Shown one piece after another: positions 38,680 through 46,821 of a stretch of 55,536 nt of DNA (the first letter of the stretch is position 1; each line of letters starts with the position of its first letter). The notes beneath the pieces were generated by a model. That model was not told the origin of the DNA. It saw only the letters and a list, made by a program, of their open reading frames with translations, and made no database searches. Source of the DNA: Deinococcales bacterium (lineage in GTDB: Bacteria > Deinococcota > Deinococci > Deinococcales > JAAFIG01); contig JANYHH010000125.1 of NCBI GenBank assembly GCA_025359505.1, positions 1 to 55,536 on the forward strand. The letters are read 5' to 3'. The position numbers and the translations under genes are program-made.

Positions 38680-39046
38680 TCGACTCGAGGTTGCAGTGGA
38701 GCTGCGCGTTTGTGAGAGCGTCTGCTTGGCATGGACTCTGGCTCAATCCGAATGCCTGTGCCACACAACAGATCACTGGAAGCGAGTTGAAGCTCGAGCG
38801 TCGCACGACCCTCTCCCCCAACCCCTCTCCCGAAGAGCGGGAGAGGGGAGCAAAGCAAGTCTGGCACGAGCCTAGTTCCTTCTCACGTCTGCGGGAGAAG
38901 GCTGCGACGGGCGAACGAACTTCCACGTCCAGAACAGCGTTTCCCGTGTGTTGACCGATGAAGTCGGAATCAATACCGGATCCCCTAAGGTTTGTTGGGC
39001 ACGTTTGCAGCGACGCTTCGTAGCCCGAAGCTTTACGCGCTCGAGA
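38680..39046. other. spacer with REP-like double hairpin
   Basis: About 370 bases without a gene. CCCCTCTCCCG (38822-38832) pairs with CGGGAGAGGGG (38838-38848), preceded by a CCCTCTCCCC half-copy. A second imperfect hairpin, CCTTCTCACG with GCGGGAGAAGG, lies at about 38877-38900. Elements of this type are widespread in environmental genomes and give spurious frames reading SPLPLFGRGVGGEG. Confidence 0.6.
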
Positions 39047-39052
39047 TAGAAT
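39047..39052 (+). promoter_or_regulatory. -10 box of the C45-DJ-1-MBL-methyltransferase operon (leaderless)
   Basis: TAGAAT six bases before the ATG at 39059. Confidence 0.5.
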
Positions 39053-39058
39053 CCGAGC

Positions 39059-40225
39059 ATGACCTTCCCACTGATCCGGCTCGAGGGCGATGCGTTCAAT
39101 CAAGGTGTGCAGCACGGCACTGAATTAAAAGAGCGCGTGCTGCATAACTTAGAGCTGTACTTCTACCGTTTTGAAAATGAAATCAAATTGACCCGCACGC
39201 AGACGCTCGAGATGGCGGGCAAAGTCGCGGGGCATATTGAGCGTTTCAATCCCGATTACGCCGCTGGAATGCGCGGTATCGCGCAGGCTGTTGGCAGGGA
39301 TTACCATGAGATCGCTGCGCTGAACGCCCGTTACGAGATTCTGTACTTCGGGTACGGTGAGCAGGGTTTGAAAAACGCGGGTCTCGAGGGCAGGTTCGAT
39401 CAGCAGTTCAACCAGCAGTTCAACCAAAAAAAGGTGGACGGTTGCACCCTGTTCGCCGCAATGCCCGAGGTGATGGCATCGGGGCATCTGACGATGGGGC
39501 AGAACTGGGATTGGATCGTCGGTGTGCAGGGCGCACTGCTGCACACCACGCATAACGACGGTCTCGAGTCGCTGGCGTTCACCGAAGCCGGGATTTTCGG
39601 GGGCAAAATCGGTTTCAACAGCGCGGGCGTCGGCGTTGGTATCTCCGGGCTGGTCAGCATGGACGACGATTGGTCGCGTCCCGTCAAACCTACGCACCTG
39701 CGCTGCTATGAGATATTGCGCTCGAGGACATTTGCTGAGGCGCAGCGCATCGTCTCTGAGGGCGACAGAGCGTGCAGCACGAACTTCATGATTGCCGCTG
39801 CGCCCGATCGAGTCGCGGATTTCGAGACTGCGCCGCACGGCGTGCGAATGCTCGAGTGTCACTTGGGCAGCATGGCGCACACCAATCACTTCGTCGACCC
39901 AGCCGCGCTGGGCATCACCGAGCCGCCGTCCGAGCGCCGCCCGCACAGTTACTTCCGGCAGGAATTGATGACGCGGTTGATGGAATCTAAGCGCCCGCTC
40001 GAGATCAGCGATCTTCAGGAATTTCTGAGCAACAAAGACGATTACCCAGACGGCATCTGCCGTTACCCGAACATGGACGAGCCGGAACAGGATCGGGTCG
40101 AGACCATCGCTGGTATCATCATAGATTTGCACGCAAAGCAGATGTGGGTATCAGACGGACACCCCGATGTCAAACCGTTCGAGCTGTACAACTTAGCTGC
40201 CGATAAACTCGAGGCTCGAGGGTGA
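39059..40225 (+). CDS. C45-family N-terminal-nucleophile acyltransferase/peptidase
   Basis: 388 residues related to acyl-CoA:6-aminopenicillanate acyltransferase and choloylglycine hydrolase-like Ntn enzymes. Cys129 in the context KVDGCTLFAA is the predicted nucleophile, exposed by self-cleavage; MGQNWDW and FNSAGVGVGISGL follow, as in the family. A short repeat, QQFNQQFNQ, lies just before the cleavage site and is a 12-base direct repeat in the DNA. The substrate (an amide or acyl amino acid) is unknown. It is the first gene of a set with 4-base overlaps. Confidence 0.85.
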   Translation: MTFPLIRLEGDAFNQGVQHGTELKERVLHNLELYFYRFENEIKLTRTQTLEMAGKVAGHIERFNPDYAAGMRGIAQAVGRDYHEIAALNARYEILYFGYGEQGLKNAGLEGRFDQQFNQQFNQKKVDGCTLFAAMPEVMASGHLTMGQNWDWIVGVQGALLHTTHNDGLESLAFTEAGIFGGKIGFNSAGVGVGISGLVSMDDDWSRPVKPTHLRCYEILRSRTFAEAQRIVSEGDRACSTNFMIAAAPDRVADFETAPHGVRMLECHLGSMAHTNHFVDPAALGITEPPSERRPHSYFRQELMTRLMESKRPLEISDLQEFLSNKDDYPDGICRYPNMDEPEQDRVETIAGIIIDLHAKQMWVSDGHPDVKPFELYNLAADKLEARG

Positions 40226-40743
40226 AGCTCTCAGGGCTGCGGGTCGCTTTCGTTGTCGCTGACGAATTCGAAGACCTCGAGTATCACGTGCCGCGTTTTC
40301 GTTTGCTCGAGGAAGGCGCTGCTGTGGTCACATCAGCCGCGAAACTTGGGACGTACACGGGTAAAGGCGGGCTGAGCGCCGAGGCGACCGTCACCACCGC
40401 CAGTCTCGAGGCGGGTGCGTTCGATGCGGTGGTGATCCCCGGCGGTTGGGCCCCCGATAAGTTGCGGCGCGACCTAGCCCTGCTCGAGTTTCTGCGTCAG
40501 ATGCGCGTGCAGCAAAAGATTCAGGGTTACATCTGCCACGCGGGATGGGTCGCTGCTAGCGCGGGCTTGCTGGGTGGTGGGCGACCCGTCACGGGCAGCC
40601 TCGGAATCAAGGACGACATGATCGCTCACGGCGCGGTCTGGCGCGACGAAGCCGCGTTTCGGGATGGCGATTTGGTCTGGGGCAGGGTCGTGGCGGACAT
40701 CCCCGATTTCTGCCGCGAGCTGGTCAGGGCGCTCGAGCGGTGA
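40222..40743 (+). CDS. DJ-1/PfpI family protein
   Basis: 173 residues of a class I glutamine amidotransferase-like fold. The nucleophile elbow is YICHAGW with Cys105-His106, and Glu18 in ADEFEDLE fits the family. Members include intracellular proteases, chaperones and deglycases. Its GTG start overlaps the C45 stop (GTGA), so it is translationally coupled. Confidence 0.88.
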   Translation: MKLSGLRVAFVVADEFEDLEYHVPRFRLLEEGAAVVTSAAKLGTYTGKGGLSAEATVTTASLEAGAFDAVVIPGGWAPDKLRRDLALLEFLRQMRVQQKIQGYICHAGWVAASAGLLGGGRPVTGSLGIKDDMIAHGAVWRDEAAFRDGDLVWGRVVADIPDFCRELVRALER

Positions 40744-41540
40744 GCGTTGTAGGGGCTATTGGCGATTGGGACGAGCGCGTGCGGGTCTTCCGCTCCGATG
40801 ATCTGGATACCTTCGCCGTCGTCACCGAGCGTTTCGTGGTGCTGGTCGACACGCAGATGACGCTGCAAAACTGCCAGACGATCTTAGAAACATTGCGCCC
40901 AGAATTGGCGACTCGAGGCTTGCTGGTCGTCAACTCGCATCAGCACGACGATCACGTTTGGGGCAATGCGGCGCTACCCAATGGCACGCCGATCATCGCG
41001 CTCGAGGCGAGTCTGAGCGTGGCATACGATCCGCGATTTCAATTATCGCTCGAGCACAAGCAACGTGAGGACTCGAGGTTCGCGGACGTGCGAATCGTCC
41101 CACCGAACCTGACCTTCACCGAACGATTCGTTATCTGCGGCGGCGATTTGACGCTCGAGCTGCTGCCTGCGCCGGGACATAGTGCCGATCAGCTCGTCGT
41201 TTGGATCCCCGAGATTAGGACGCTGCTGGCGACCGATGCCGCCGAGCACCCGCTGCCGTATGCCAGTGAAACTCGAGACTTGGAAAAGTTGCGGAGCACG
41301 CTCAGAATGCTTCAAACCCTCGAGCCAGCCGTGGTGTTGCCCTGTCACGGCGCGACCAGCGATGCAGAATTGCTGGCGCGGAATCTGGCGTATTTTGATG
41401 AACTCGAGCGTCGCGTCAACGCGGGGGAGATGTGGAGTTTTGAAGAGGTGCTGCGCTGGATGAACCTAGAGCCGGAGAAGATTGCGGGCTTTTACCGCGA
41501 CTTTCACAAGCTCAATCAACAAGCGATGGGTGCGCTGTGA
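40740..41540 (+). CDS. metallo-beta-lactamase-fold hydrolase
   Basis: 266 residues. The zinc motif HQHDDH is at 67-72, followed by PAPGHSADQLVVW, ATDAAEHPLP (the bridging Asp) and LPCHGATS. The family covers thioesterases, lactonases and beta-lactamases. It starts with GTG overlapping the previous stop (GTGA). Together with an acyltransferase-like Ntn enzyme and a DJ-1 protein it suggests breakdown or detoxification of acyl or amide compounds, but this is inference. Confidence 0.88.
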   Translation: MSVVGAIGDWDERVRVFRSDDLDTFAVVTERFVVLVDTQMTLQNCQTILETLRPELATRGLLVVNSHQHDDHVWGNAALPNGTPIIALEASLSVAYDPRFQLSLEHKQREDSRFADVRIVPPNLTFTERFVICGGDLTLELLPAPGHSADQLVVWIPEIRTLLATDAAEHPLPYASETRDLEKLRSTLRMLQTLEPAVVLPCHGATSDAELLARNLAYFDELERRVNAGEMWSFEEVLRWMNLEPEKIAGFYRDFHKLNQQAMGAL

Positions 41541-41586
41541 CGTTGCTGGAGACGATCTGGACGCAACGCAAGCGACTGAGAAAGCT

Positions 41587-42321
41587 GTGAATTACGACGC
41601 CCTCGCCAAGCTTTATAAGTTGCAGTACGCTAATTACCGCGACGACATCGCGTTTTACAGCCGCCTCGCGGAGCGCATCGGCGCAACCCACATCCTCGAG
41701 ATCGGCGCGGGCATGGGGCGCGTCAGCATCCCGTTAGCGCGGCGCGGCTTTGCGGTCACGGGTCTTGAGCCGTCAGGGGAGATGCTGGTTCACGCTCGAG
41801 CTGACGCCGCGCTTGAAGGTGTGACGATTGACTGGGTGCAGGGCGATATCCGCCACGTCGAATTGCCAATGCGCTACCCGCTCATCATCGCGCCGTTCAA
41901 CATGCTGATGCACCTATACACGATTGCCGACCAAGACGACGCACTGGAGCGAATCCTCCAGCACCTCGAGTCGGGTGGCGTGTTCGCGTTTGACCTCTAC
42001 CAGCCACATTTTGGACTGACTGGCGTGCTGCGCGTTGAGGACGAGGTGTACACCTTGCCCGACGGCTCGAGGTTGGATGTTTTCCTGCGGCAACGGATTG
42101 ACCGTCACACGCAAATGGCGCTGACGACGTATTACTGCGATACGGTCGCGCCGGACGGGACACTCCAGCGCGAAGTCCTCGAGTTGCAGCAACGCTACTA
42201 CACGCGCTTTGAACTCGAGCGCTGGCTGCGGGAGTTTGACGTGACGTGGCACGGGGATTTCGATGGCTCGAGGCTGACGGAGGAGAGTTACAGCTTGATT
42301 GGCGTGGCTCGAGTGAGGTGA
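41587..42321 (+). CDS. SAM-dependent class I methyltransferase
   Basis: About 244 residues. SAM motif I is ILEIGAGMGRVSIPLA (about 36-51), followed by VTGLEPSGEML and the motif IV region YPLIIAPFNMLMHL. The substrate cannot be told. The start is uncertain: GTG at 41587 gives the usual family N-terminus (NYDALAKLY), while the frame is open back into the MBL gene, with another GTG at 41530 overlapping its end. Confidence 0.85.
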   Translation: MNYDALAKLYKLQYANYRDDIAFYSRLAERIGATHILEIGAGMGRVSIPLARRGFAVTGLEPSGEMLVHARADAALEGVTIDWVQGDIRHVELPMRYPLIIAPFNMLMHLYTIADQDDALERILQHLESGGVFAFDLYQPHFGLTGVLRVEDEVYTLPDGSRLDVFLRQRIDRHTQMALTTYYCDTVAPDGTLQREVLELQQRYYTRFELERWLREFDVTWHGDFDGSRLTEESYSLIGVARVR

Positions 42322-42324
42322 AAT

Positions 42325-42813
42325 ATGAGTGGAAAAACTTGGAATGAATACTATAATTTCAGTAATTTTGATCTGTCTAATGTTTTTAAATATTCATCTT
42401 TTTTGATTTTCATCTTACTTACTGCTTTAACTGTTTTTATGTTGTTTATGAGAAAAAATAGAATAAGATACAAAACTAATGATTATTTTGTCATTGGCTT
42501 TCTGGTACTTTTTCCTTTATTGATTGAAAAATTTGTGCTTGTTGATGCTTTTTGGCTTAAAGAAGTGACAAAGAATAATAGATGCAAAATAATCTCAGGA
42601 AGTGTGAATAATTTAAAAACTAATATCAGTAAAAGCGGTGGAGACTCTTTTGATTTGAATAGCTACAATATTAAGATTGGCGGAATTGCGAATTATGGGT
42701 TTAATCAAACCAAAGCCCTAGGAAGTCCCATACAAGACGGGTTACTTGTAAGGATATGCTATGTCGAATTCTACGGGAATCTGACGATATTAAAACTCGA
42801 GATTCAAGAATAA
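42325..42813 (+). CDS. AT-rich gene for a membrane protein, probably acquired
   Basis: 162 residues, two likely membrane helices (about 26-43, FLIFILLTALTVFMLFM, and about 53-70, YFVIGFLVLFPLLIEKFVL) and a C-terminal soluble part. The DNA is about one third GC and rich in AAA, AAT and TTT codons, in sharp contrast to the rest of the window. It has a single CTCGAG, at its 3' end. GAGGTG for its start lies inside the end of the methyltransferase gene. No family recognised. A recent horizontal gain is the simplest reading. Confidence 0.7.
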   Translation: MSGKTWNEYYNFSNFDLSNVFKYSSFLIFILLTALTVFMLFMRKNRIRYKTNDYFVIGFLVLFPLLIEKFVLVDAFWLKEVTKNNRCKIISGSVNNLKTNISKSGGDSFDLNSYNIKIGGIANYGFNQTKALGSPIQDGLLVRICYVEFYGNLTILKLEIQE

Positions 42814-42845
42814 GCGAGCATCATTGCCAATGCTCTCGAACGCGT

Positions 42846-42851
42846 TAGACT
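42846..42851 (+). promoter_or_regulatory. -10 box of the M24 peptidase gene (leaderless)
   Basis: TAGACT seven bases before the ATG at 42859. Confidence 0.55.
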
Positions 42852-42858
42852 TTGTGAC

Positions 42859-44034
42859 ATGATCATCCCCCGCATCGCTGAACTCTCCCGCGCCTCGAGC
42901 GCCGACGGCTGGTTGCTGTACGACTTTCGCGGCATCAACCCGCTGGCAGCCGACATCCTCAAGCTCGGTAAGGCGATGCTCTCGAGGCGCTGGTTTCTGT
43001 ACGTGCCAGCACAAGGCACGCCGACGCTGATTCATCACCGCATCGAGGCGGGAAGCTGGAGTAACTTGCTGGTGGGTGAGACGCTGACGCGCCGCGTGTA
43101 CTCGAGCCACCAAGAACTCGACGCTTTGCTCGCGGAAACGCTCGGCGACGCGAAAACCGTGCTGATGGAGTACAGCCCCCGAGGGAGCGTGCCGTATGTC
43201 AGCCGCGTGGATGCGGGGACTTTAGAGCGCGTGCGCGAATGCGGCGTAACGGTGATCTCGAGCGCGGATGCGTTGCAGCACTTCACGGTTTGGACGCCGC
43301 TGGATTTGGAGCTGCACCGCAAAGCTGTCGCGGGTTGCATCGCCGCTAAGGACGCTGCTTTCGAGTTCATTCACCAGCGTTTGCAGGCTGGCGAAACGAC
43401 CACGGAACTCGAGGTGCAAGCACTGATCGAGCGTGTGATCGCCGAGCACGGTTTACAAAACGATCACCCGGCGATTGTCGGCTTTGCGGGTCATGCGGGC
43501 GATCCGCATTACGCGCCGACTGAGAGCAGCAACCACACCTTGGAGCTGGGGATGTGCGTGCTGATCGACCTCTGGGCGGGCGTGACCGGGCATCCGATGG
43601 CGGACATCACGTGGATGGGCTACGCGGGCGAGCCGAGCGCTGAATTTATGCAGATTTGGCATGTGGTCGCCGCCGCAAGGGACGCTGCGATTGCGGTGTT
43701 ACAGCCGGGTCTCGAGGGTTGGGTCGCGGACAAGGCGGGGCGCGATTTGATTGAGGCGGCCGGTTACGGCGCAGATTTCACGCACCGGATTGGGCATAGC
43801 TTAGGCACGGGCATCACGCACGGCAACGGTGCGAACCTCGATAATTTGGAGACGCACGACACGCGCAGGCTGTTGCCGCTGACGGCCGTGACGGTCGAGC
43901 CGGGCGTGTACCTGTCGCATCTCGGCGTTCGCACGGAGGTGGACGTGCTGATTTTAGAGGACGGCATCGAAGTCACCACGCCGATCCAGCTCGAGCCGTA
44001 TGTGCTGGGACTTGAGGTCATGCGCGGCGGGTAA
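42859..44034 (+). CDS. M24 family metallopeptidase (Xaa-Pro peptidase-like)
   Basis: 391 residues: a creatinase/prolidase-type N-terminal domain (about 1-150) and a pita-bread catalytic domain. The five metal ligands are visible in VLIDLWAG, MADITWMG, HRIGHSLG, TVEPGVYL and VRTEVDVLI. It probably cleaves X-Pro bonds in the cytoplasm. It converges on murA with an intervening hairpin. Confidence 0.9.
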   Translation: MIIPRIAELSRASSADGWLLYDFRGINPLAADILKLGKAMLSRRWFLYVPAQGTPTLIHHRIEAGSWSNLLVGETLTRRVYSSHQELDALLAETLGDAKTVLMEYSPRGSVPYVSRVDAGTLERVRECGVTVISSADALQHFTVWTPLDLELHRKAVAGCIAAKDAAFEFIHQRLQAGETTTELEVQALIERVIAEHGLQNDHPAIVGFAGHAGDPHYAPTESSNHTLELGMCVLIDLWAGVTGHPMADITWMGYAGEPSAEFMQIWHVVAAARDAAIAVLQPGLEGWVADKAGRDLIEAAGYGADFTHRIGHSLGTGITHGNGANLDNLETHDTRRLLPLTAVTVEPGVYLSHLGVRTEVDVLILEDGIEVTTPIQLEPYVLGLEVMRGG

Positions 44035-44045
44035 GAATCGCGTCG

Positions 44046-44067
44046 GGGCTTGCTCTTCTGCAAGCCC
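44046..44067. terminator. hairpin between M24 peptidase gene and murA
   Basis: GGGCTTGC (44046-44053) and GCAAGCCC (44060-44067) form an 8-bp stem with loop TCTTCT. The T tracts are weak, but its place between convergent stops fits a terminator. Confidence 0.5.
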
Positions 44068-44072
44068 TCCCT

Positions 44073-45383
44073 TCACACCGCTTGCAGCAGTTGCATTTCC
44101 ATGCGCCCAACATCCACGCCAATTGACTTGAGGCGATCCTCGAGCTGCTCGTAACCGCGATTGAGGTACTGCACGCCGTCGATGATCGTCTCGCCGCTGG
44201 CGGCGCAACCGGCGATCACCAGCGCCGCGCCAGCGCGAATATCCGCGCCTTTGACGGGCGCTCCGTGCAGGATGCTGCCCTCGATGACGATGCTCGAGTC
44301 CAGCACCTCGGTTTTCGCGCCTAAACGGTTCAACTCTGCCGAGTATCCGAAACGCGTCGGGTAGATGCGGTCGGTGATGCGGCTGTGACCGGGCACGGTG
44401 CTGAGGAATGCGGCCATCATTGGTTGCAGATCGGTCGGGAAGCCGGGGAACTCCGCGACTTCGATTTTGACGGGTTTGAGTGTAGCGCCCCGCGCGTCCA
44501 CGCGAATCGTTTGCCCATCCAGTTCCATCACATTGACGCCGCATTCCATCAGTTTGGCGCTCAGGGCCCGCAGATGCTCGAGGTTGGCGTTTTCCAAGGT
44601 CAGGACACCGCGTGTGGCCACAGCGGCCAGCAGATACGTGCCCGCCTCGAGCCGATCGGGGCTAATGCGGTACTCGCCGCCGGTCAGGGCTGGCACGCCT
44701 TCAATGTCTAAGGTGTGCGTGCCGATGCCGCCGATTTTCGCACCCAAACTGACCAAAAATTTACAGAGGTCGATCACGTCAGGGTCGATGCTGGCGTTCT
44801 CCAAGCGCACCATGCCGCTGCCCAGAATCGCGGCCGTGAGCGCGTTCTGCGTGCCGCCGACGGTCAGCATGTCAAACACGAAACGTCCGCTGAGTGGGCG
44901 GTCGCGCACGGCGATGAAGTCACCGTTGTTTTCGACAATCGTTGCGCCCATCGCTCGCAAGGCTTTGATGTGCTGATCCACGGGGCGCACGCCGAACGTG
45001 CAACCGCCCGGTTGCGGCACTCGAGCCTCACCAGCGCGGGACAGCAGCGGCCCGAAGACGGTGAAGCTGGCTCGCATTTTTGATACCAGACTATACGGCG
45101 CTTCGATGCTGGTGATTTCCGGCGTGTGAATCGTCAGGCTGTGCTCGCCTTGCCACGAGATGTGAGCGCCGAGGCTGCTGACGATCTCCAGAATCACTTC
45201 GACATCGCTCAAGCGTGGGATGCCGTGCAGGGTGATCGGTTCGGCGCTGAGCAGGCAGGCGGCGATGATCGGTAACGCGCCGTTTTTGGATGGCGAGACG
45301 GGCAGCGTGCCTTGAATAGGTTGTCCGCCACGGATCAGCAGCGGAGCGCTGGACATTTGTTTGGATTCAAAAAGTGGTGGCAT
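44073..45383 (-). CDS. murA: UDP-N-acetylglucosamine 1-carboxyvinyltransferase
   Basis: 436 residues. It transfers enolpyruvate from PEP to UDP-GlcNAc, the first committed step of peptidoglycan synthesis, in the cytoplasm. The key Lys33 is in SKNGALPII and the catalytic, fosfomycin-target Cys128 is in PGGCTFGVRPVDQH, so fosfomycin sensitivity by this criterion is expected. The ATG at 45383 follows GGGAGA; a GTG start 13 codons earlier lacks support. The leader of about 55 bases begins after a TATACT box at 45446-45451. Confidence 0.95.
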   Translation of the reverse strand: MPPLFESKQMSSAPLLIRGGQPIQGTLPVSPSKNGALPIIAACLLSAEPITLHGIPRLSDVEVILEIVSSLGAHISWQGEHSLTIHTPEITSIEAPYSLVSKMRASFTVFGPLLSRAGEARVPQPGGCTFGVRPVDQHIKALRAMGATIVENNGDFIAVRDRPLSGRFVFDMLTVGGTQNALTAAILGSGMVRLENASIDPDVIDLCKFLVSLGAKIGGIGTHTLDIEGVPALTGGEYRISPDRLEAGTYLLAAVATRGVLTLENANLEHLRALSAKLMECGVNVMELDGQTIRVDARGATLKPVKIEVAEFPGFPTDLQPMMAAFLSTVPGHSRITDRIYPTRFGYSAELNRLGAKTEVLDSSIVIEGSILHGAPVKGADIRAGAALVIAGCAASGETIIDGVQYLNRGYEQLEDRLKSIGVDVGRMEMQLLQAV

Positions 45384-45445
45384 TGGAGTTCTCCCAGCCC
45401 TTTGCTGCGGTCGTTCAGACACCGAAGAGGGCTTTAACTGATCTG

Positions 45446-45451
45446 AGTATA
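45446..45451 (-). promoter_or_regulatory. -10 box of murA
   Basis: TATACT on the minus strand. A TTCACA (45476-45471) 19 bases upstream is a possible -35; it is one arm of the inverted repeat TGTGAA-N9-TTCACA (45471-45491). Confidence 0.5.
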
Positions 45452-45520
45452 TTACACATCGTCAGCAAAATGTGAAGTTAAATGGTTCACAGTATGATTA
45501 TGTCTGTAGCAAAACTGTCA

Positions 45521-45526
45521 TATACT
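45521..45526 (+). promoter_or_regulatory. -10 box of the RHH-like gene
   Basis: TATACT with TTATGT 17 bases upstream (weak -35); leader of about 57 bases. The 45423-45560 stretch is AT-rich and free of CTCGAG. Confidence 0.45.
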
Positions 45527-45590
45527 GTCGCGTACTCAGATGCTACGCTGAACAAACAGACCCACCGCCGCTCGAGTGAGGAACCCTCCA

Positions 45591-45806
45591 ATGCCTAAGA
45601 AAGAAACCAAACGCCTGCAAGTGGTGCTCAGCGATGAGCAAGATGCCTTGCTGACCCGCGTGACCTACGAACTCAGCTCCCCAGAGCGGCTGGTGTCTAA
45701 ATCTGAGGTCGTGCGCTTGGCGATTGAAAAGATCAGCCAAGAACTCGGCGAGGGCGTCGACAAGCAGGAGTTCGTCAAGTTGCTCGAGGAAGACAGCGAA
45801 GCGTAA
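45591..45806 (+). CDS. small ribbon-helix-helix-like DNA-binding protein
   Basis: 71 residues. A basic N-terminus and a single strand (TKRLQVVLSDEQDALL) are followed by two helices (VSKSEVVRLAIEKISQEL), the pattern of CopG/MetJ-type regulators. An acidic helix (KQEFVKLLEEDSEA) ends it. GAGGAA lies about eight bases before the ATG. There is no toxin gene next to it. A chromosomal regulator is more likely than an antitoxin. Confidence 0.65.
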   Translation: MPKKETKRLQVVLSDEQDALLTRVTYELSSPERLVSKSEVVRLAIEKISQELGEGVDKQEFVKLLEEDSEA

Positions 45807-45831
45807 GTCAGCTTCTCACGGCTGCGGGCGC

Positions 45832-45837
45832 TATGCT
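45832..45837 (+). promoter_or_regulatory. -10 box of lipoprotein gene 1 (leaderless)
   Basis: TATGCT nine bases before the ATG at 45847. Confidence 0.4.
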
Positions 45838-45846
45838 CGAGGCGAG

Positions 45847-46221
45847 ATGATGCGCGTCGCTCGAGGGTTACTGCTGATGCTCAGCGTCGTGGCACTGAGC
45901 GCGTGCAGTTACACCTTCATTCCTCTGACGCCGCGCCCTTTGGAATTGCCACCCGCGATTTTGATCAACGCGGGTTCAACACTGATGCGCTCGCAAGACC
46001 GCATCGTGCTGCGGGTCACGCTGGATCAAGTGCCGAGCGAAGGCTACCTCAGCGCCAGTTTGTACCGCGATGACGAACGCGTGTCGGAGGACAGTAAACT
46101 GATCGATGATGCAGCCAAGAATCTCGAGTTTGACTTGAGTGAAGCCCGCGTCGGGCAGTACCGCGCCTACCTGTTCTGGCAAGGCGCGATTGTGCGGCAG
46201 TTTGAGTTCACGCTCGAGTAG
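45847..46221 (+). CDS. lipoprotein, unknown
   Basis: 124 residues. The type II signal peptide MMRVARGLLLMLSVVALSAC has the lipobox LSAC, so it is lipidated at Cys20. The rest is a small beta-rich domain (RIVLRVTLDQVPSEGYLSASLY, AYLFWQGAIVRQFEF). Its last codons and stop lie in the first unit of a short direct repeat. No family recognised. Confidence 0.8.
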   Translation: MMRVARGLLLMLSVVALSACSYTFIPLTPRPLELPPAILINAGSTLMRSQDRIVLRVTLDQVPSEGYLSASLYRDDERVSEDSKLIDDAAKNLEFDLSEARVGQYRAYLFWQGAIVRQFEFTLE

Positions 46222-46263
46222 ACAGGTTTGGTTCACGCTCGAGTAGACAGCTTCACGCTCGAG
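46207..46263. repeat. direct repeats at a gene end
   Basis: TTCACGCTCGAGTAGACAG occurs exactly at 46207-46225 and 46232-46250, with a truncated third unit TTCACGCTCGAG at 46252-46263. The first unit contains the stop codon of lipoprotein gene 1. Confidence 0.85.
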
Positions 46264-46305
46264 AGATTGCACGCTTTCACACAGGATCACGGGTGAGTGA
46301 CTCGT

Positions 46306-46311
46306 TAAACT
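46306..46311 (+). promoter_or_regulatory. -10 box of lipoprotein gene 2 (leaderless)
   Basis: TAAACT seven bases before the ATG at 46319. Confidence 0.55.
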
Positions 46312-46318
46312 GTCGGTA

Positions 46319-46801
46319 ATGAAAACGCATTTCTCGGTCGCTGCGCTGCTGATCGCCCTGACGCTCGTCGGCTGCGCCCCAGCCGCTCGCCCGACCCAAC
46401 TCAGCCCCGCAGCGCGGGCTGAAGCGGCGAGGGAACGCTTCACCGTCAAGACTGGCGAGACGTGGCAATTGACTGCGTTCAAACCGGCCGTGACGCAACC
46501 GCAGCGCTATAAGCTGGAACTGTACGGCATGCCAGAGGTCAGAAACGGCTACTTGGTCGCGGACGCCGAAGCGGGCAGCAAAGACGCGACCTTGGTCTAC
46601 GATCCCAGCGACGACTCATTGCTGGTCGGCGTGATTCTGAGCGCTGGCGACGATCCAGAACTGGTGTTCTGCACGTTTGATAGCGCCCAAGCCGGCAAAG
46701 CCACTTACAAAGGGCAATCGTTTTACGGTCAAGTCTCAGAGCTGCGCGACGACAACATTCCCGATTCGCGTTACGCCGAGTGCAACCTCGAGCGAAAGTG
46801 A
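46319..46801 (+). CDS. lipoprotein, unknown
   Basis: 160 residues with signal peptide MKTHFSVAALLIALTLVGC (lipobox LVGC). A mature domain of about 140 residues has two further cysteines (VFCTFD and AECNLE) that may pair. No family recognised. It is convergent with the amidohydrolase gene. Confidence 0.8.
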   Translation: MKTHFSVAALLIALTLVGCAPAARPTQLSPAARAEAARERFTVKTGETWQLTAFKPAVTQPQRYKLELYGMPEVRNGYLVADAEAGSKDATLVYDPSDDSLLVGVILSAGDDPELVFCTFDSAQAGKATYKGQSFYGQVSELRDDNIPDSRYAECNLERK

Positions 46802-46821
46802 ACCGAGATTCGTCTAAAACC

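Noticed and set aside
38343..38867. Minus-strand frame beginning with SPLPLFGRGVGGEG-like residues
   Set aside because: This is the well-known translation of a CCCTCTCCC-type intergenic repeat and overlaps membrane paralog 2.
39149..40132. 327-codon open frame on the minus strand
   Set aside because: It is antisense to the C45-family gene, which has a conserved nucleophile context and a promoter.
45471..45491. CRP-like site TGTGAA...TTCACA
   Set aside because: The half-sites are too far apart (TGTGA-N11-TCACA rather than N6), so it is better read as an inverted repeat overlapping a promoter element.
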